The notes beneath the pieces are model-generated. The model saw only the letters and a list, made by a program, of their open reading frames with translations. It had not been told where the DNA came from and did no database searches. Shown in pieces: positions 6,965 through 9,094 of a stretch of DNA of 9,094 nt. The stretch comes from an uncultured Gammaproteobacteria bacterium. Its GTDB lineage: Bacteria; Pseudomonadota; Gammaproteobacteria; Xanthomonadales; Xanthomonadaceae. The stretch spans positions 1-9,094 of the forward strand of contig CAMPGW010000099.1 of NCBI GenBank assembly GCA_946885735.1. The letters run 5' to 3'. The first letter of the stretch is position 1; each line of letters begins with the position of its first letter. The position numbers and the translations under genes are program-made.

Positions 6965-8044
6965 ATGGACCGGGCCAAGGCCAGCGGATTCGCCCTCGTG
7001 TTCCTGGTGCCGGCGCAGATGCCGCTGGCGGCCTGGCTGGGATCGCGCACCGGCCAGCCGGACCTGGCCGCCTGGTACCCGCTGCTCTTCCTGTTCGTGA
7101 TCCTGCCCGCGGCGGACACCCTGCTCGGCCGCGACCCGACGAACGTGCCGCGCGAATCGGAGCGCGAGGTGGCGATGCGCCCGTGGTTCCGCGGCCTCAC
7201 CCTGCTGGCCTTGCCCGTGCATCTCGGCGTGCTCGCGTGGTCGGCGGCGCGGTTCGTGCAGGCAGGCATGGGTGCACTCGGGATGCTGGGATGGGTCCTG
7301 TCCCAGGGCGTGGTGGGCGGCATCCTCGCCATCAACACCGCCCACGAGCTGATCCACAAATCCGGGCGCCTGGAGCCGGCGGTGGGCGGGCTGCTGCTCG
7401 CGAGCGTGGGCTACCACGGGTTCAAGGTCGAGCACCTGCGCGGGCACCACGTCCACGTGGCCACGCCGCAGGACGCGTCGAGTGCACCGCTGGGCCAGTC
7501 GCTGTGGGATTTCCTGCCGCGCGCGCTGTGGCGCAACACCCGCGCCGCGTGGACGCTCGAGGCCGCGCGCCTGCACGCACGCGGGCTGCCGTGGTGGTCG
7601 CCGCGCAACGAACTGCTGGGATGGACGGCCTGCTGGCTGGCGTTGGCCGCCGCGTTCGCCGCCTGGCTGGGGCCGATCGGCTTGGCGTTCTTCTTCGTGC
7701 AGGGACTGTGCGCCGCGGGCGCGCTCGAGGTGATCAACTACATCGAGCATTACGGCCTGGAGCGCTCGATGACGGCGGATGGACGCTTCGAGCGCACGAC
7801 CCACCTGCATTCCTGGAACTCGGATTACGCGCTGTCGAACCTGATGCTGTTCCAGTTGCAGCGCCACTCCGACCACCACGCCTTTCCCAAGCGCCGCTAC
7901 CCGGTGTTGCGCCACCACCCGGACGCACCGCAGTTGCCGGGCGGCTATTCGGCGATGTTCGTGCTCGCGCTGTTTCCGCCGGCCTGGCGGCGGGTGATCG
8001 ACCCGCGCGTGCGCGCGTTCCGCGAACGACTGGCCGCAGGCTAG
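6965..8044 (+). CDS. alkB: AlkB-type membrane di-iron alkane 1-monooxygenase
   Basis: Predicted integral-membrane hydroxylase of terminal methyl groups (alkane to 1-alkanol), using O2 and electrons from a rubredoxin/rubredoxin reductase pair. The protein has 359 residues, shorter than P. putida GPo1 AlkB (401), lacking about 12 N-terminal residues and the C-terminal tail. The family histidine motifs are complete: HELIH (127-131), EHLRGHH (156-162) followed by HVATPQD, NYIEHYGL (258-265) and LQRHSDHH (298-305). Together these give the nine expected iron ligands (His127, 131, 157, 161, 162, 262, 301, 304, 305). About six membrane helices are visible (e.g. 8-25, 37-54, 79-97, 104-124, 220-250). 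ATG at 6965 was chosen because the -10 box lies just upstream and hydrophobic homology starts soon after it. No rubredoxin is fused or adjacent. Its stop overlaps the stop of convergent folP. The family is firm; the natural substrate is uncertain (alkane, fatty acyl or aromatic methyl group). Confidence 0.92.
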   Translation: MDRAKASGFALVFLVPAQMPLAAWLGSRTGQPDLAAWYPLLFLFVILPAADTLLGRDPTNVPRESEREVAMRPWFRGLTLLALPVHLGVLAWSAARFVQAGMGALGMLGWVLSQGVVGGILAINTAHELIHKSGRLEPAVGGLLLASVGYHGFKVEHLRGHHVHVATPQDASSAPLGQSLWDFLPRALWRNTRAAWTLEAARLHARGLPWWSPRNELLGWTACWLALAAAFAAWLGPIGLAFFFVQGLCAAGALEVINYIEHYGLERSMTADGRFERTTHLHSWNSDYALSNLMLFQLQRHSDHHAFPKRRYPVLRHHPDAPQLPGGYSAMFVLALFPPAWRRVIDPRVRAFRERLAAG

Positions 8045-8940
8045 TCGTCGTCCGGCCAGCGCGGCGCCGACGGCGGCGCCGGCTTGCGGGCGGGCGCCGG
8101 TTGCGCCGCGACCGCCGCCCAGACCTTGAGCGCGTCGGCCGTCGCAGCGACGTCGTGCACCCGCACCAGCATCGCGCCGTTCTGCACCGCGATCACCGCG
8201 GCCACCGCGGAACCGACTTCGCGCTGATCCACCGGCCGTCCCGTCAACTGTCCGATCATGCCCTTGCGCGACACGCCGGCGAGCACCGGCACGCCGAGCT
8301 CGACGAAACGCGACAACTGGGCCAGCAGGCGCAGGTTGTGCTCGAGCGTCTTGCCGAAGCCGAAACCAGGATCCACCAGCAGGCGCTTGCGATCGATGCC
8401 GGCCATCTGGCAGGCGAACAGGCGCTGGTTGAAGAAGCCGTGCACCTCGGCCACCACGTCCTCGTAGCGCGGGTCGTCCTGCATCGTTCCCGGCTCGCCG
8501 AGCATGTGCATCAGGCAGACCGGCACGCCGAGGGCGGCGGCTGCGTCCATCGCCCCGTCGAGCCGCAAGGCGTGCACGTCGTTGACCATGCCGGCGCCCG
8601 CGGCCACGGCCGCGCGCATGACGCCGGGCTTGCTGGTGTCCACCGAGATCGGCAGCGCGCAGCGCGCGTGCAGGCCCTCGATCACCGGGATCACGCGCGC
8701 GAGTTCCTCGGCTTCCGGTACCGGCTGGCTGCCCGGCCGAGTGGACTCGCCGCCCACGTCGAGGATGTCGGCGCCGGCCTCGGCCAGGGCCAGCCCGTGC
8801 GCGATCGCCGCCTCGACGGATGCATGCGCGCCGCCATCGGAAAACGAATCCGGCGTGACGTTGACGATGCCCATGATCCGCGGCCGGTCGAGCGCCAGCG
8901 GCCGGCCGTTGCAGTCCAACGTGATGAAGGTGTCGAACAT
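8041..8940 (-). CDS. folP: Dihydropteroate synthase
   Basis: Condenses p-aminobenzoate with dihydropterin pyrophosphate to give dihydropteroate in folate synthesis; the sulfonamide target. The protein has 299 residues. Motifs in order: GIVNVTPDSFSDGG (24-37, flexible loop and pyrophosphate site), DVGGESTRPG (61-70), SVDTSK (99-104), ND (120-121), MHM (144-146), DPGFGFGKT (190-198), AGVSRKGMIG (221-230) and RVHDV (260-264). All are intact, with none of the residues obviously altered. Residues 278-299 form a Pro/Ala/Arg-rich tail ending WPDDD, beyond the TIM-barrel core. ATG at 8940 has an ideally spaced GGAG. The neighbour at its 3' end, the alkB-like gene, is convergent and shares the CTAG at the stops. 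Confidence 0.97.
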   Translation of the reverse strand: MFDTFITLDCNGRPLALDRPRIMGIVNVTPDSFSDGGAHASVEAAIAHGLALAEAGADILDVGGESTRPGSQPVPEAEELARVIPVIEGLHARCALPISVDTSKPGVMRAAVAAGAGMVNDVHALRLDGAMDAAAALGVPVCLMHMLGEPGTMQDDPRYEDVVAEVHGFFNQRLFACQMAGIDRKRLLVDPGFGFGKTLEHNLRLLAQLSRFVELGVPVLAGVSRKGMIGQLTGRPVDQREVGSAVAAVIAVQNGAMLVRVHDVAATADALKVWAAVAAQPAPARKPAPPSAPRWPDDD

Positions 8941-8946
8941 GAAGAA

Positions 8947-8950
8947 CTCC
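8947..8950 (-). promoter_or_regulatory. folP ribosome binding site (GGAG), deciding the start
   Basis: GGAG on the minus strand ends 6 nt before the ATG at 8940. A GTG at 8952, 4 codons upstream in frame, overlaps this site and has none of its own, so the ATG is the better start. Confidence 0.7.
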
Positions 8951-8968
8951 ACGGGCCTGAGCGGACTC

Positions 8969-9094
8969 TAGCCGCGCGCGAAGCCCCAGACCAGCCCGGT
9001 TGGCATCGTCGAACGTTTGGCGGCGGCGGGGGTGGCTGGCGCGCTGCCCGGATTCGACAAGGCCGTCCGTGGCCAGTCAATCCGGCCGGGCGGC
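8969..9094 (-). other. Upstream region of folP; open frame that could be the tail of a preceding gene
   Basis: One minus-strand frame is open from the window edge to a TAG at 8971-8969, 41 codons, rich in Pro, Ala, Gly, Ser and Arg (for example NPGSAPATPAAAKRS). Third-position GC is about 83%, against about 78% at the second position, so there is little coding periodicity. In Xanthomonadaceae ftsH commonly precedes folP, and FtsH ends in a variable low-complexity tail, so this could be such a tail; I recognise no FtsH sequence in it. Equally it may be plain leader sequence. Apart from the listed ribosome site and candidate promoter I see nothing else in 8941-9094. Confidence 0.2.
9052..9080 (-). 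promoter_or_regulatory. Candidate sigma-70 promoter upstream of folP
   Basis: The minus strand has TTGACT (9080-9075, 5 of 6 to consensus), a 17-nt spacer, then TCGAAT (9057-9052, 4 of 6). Start would be near 9045, giving a folP leader of about 105 nt. A second, poorer -10-like TAGAGT lies at 8970-8965. The spacing is good but the -10 is weak, and the same bases may belong to the 3' end of an upstream gene. Confidence 0.35.

Noticed and set aside
5702..7918. A 738-codon minus-strand open frame across alkB and putP
   Set aside because: It is antisense to the AlkB motifs and out of frame with PutP; its composition is low-complexity Arg/Gly/Ala with no known domain.

Overview
The window is GC-rich (about 70% by eye), densely coding chromosomal DNA, apparently from a gammaproteobacterium. 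The gene order miaA-hfq-hflX-hflK-hflC-DUF2065-purA matches the well-known enterobacterial hfq superoperon. The very high GC, the protein wording and the nearby folP fit a Xanthomonadaceae/Lysobacteraceae-type genome (Lysobacter, Luteimonas and similar). That lineage call is an inference; no rRNA or tRNA is present to anchor it.

Reading leftwards on the minus strand from about 6885: putP (Na+/proline symporter), miaA (tRNA dimethylallyltransferase), hfq (RNA chaperone), hflX (ribosome-rescue GTPase), hflK and hflC (the SPFH-family pair that surrounds the FtsH protease), a small DUF2065 membrane protein, and the start of purA (adenylosuccinate synthetase, cut by the window edge). Most junctions are 0-4 nt (putP/miaA, hfq/hflX, hflK/hflC, hflC/DUF2065). 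The exceptions are 34 nt between hflX and hflK, 98 nt between miaA and hfq, and 86 nt between DUF2065 and purA. The miaA/hfq gap holds a hairpin and an A-rich tract that look like an Hfq autoregulatory site. The DUF2065/purA gap holds a perfect TATAAT box and a terminator-like hairpin.

On the plus strand at 6965-8044 lies one divergent gene for an AlkB-type membrane di-iron monooxygenase. All nine expected iron-ligand histidines are present. Its promoter is placed so that the mRNA probably begins at the ATG, i.e. it is leaderless. It converges on folP (dihydropteroate synthase, minus strand, 8041-8940), and one palindromic CTAG provides the stop codons of both genes. The last 154 nt (8941-9094) hold the folP ribosome binding site, a candidate promoter and an open frame that might be the tail of an upstream gene.

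The content is a housekeeping block (RNA modification and regulation, ribosome rescue, membrane proteolysis control, purine and folate synthesis) with two accessory metabolic genes (putP, alkB) between folP and miaA. I see no mobile element, CRISPR array, tRNA/rRNA, pseudogene or undescribed multi-gene system. The most interesting material is regulatory: the hfq leader, the leaderless alkB, the purA leader hairpin and the shared stop.
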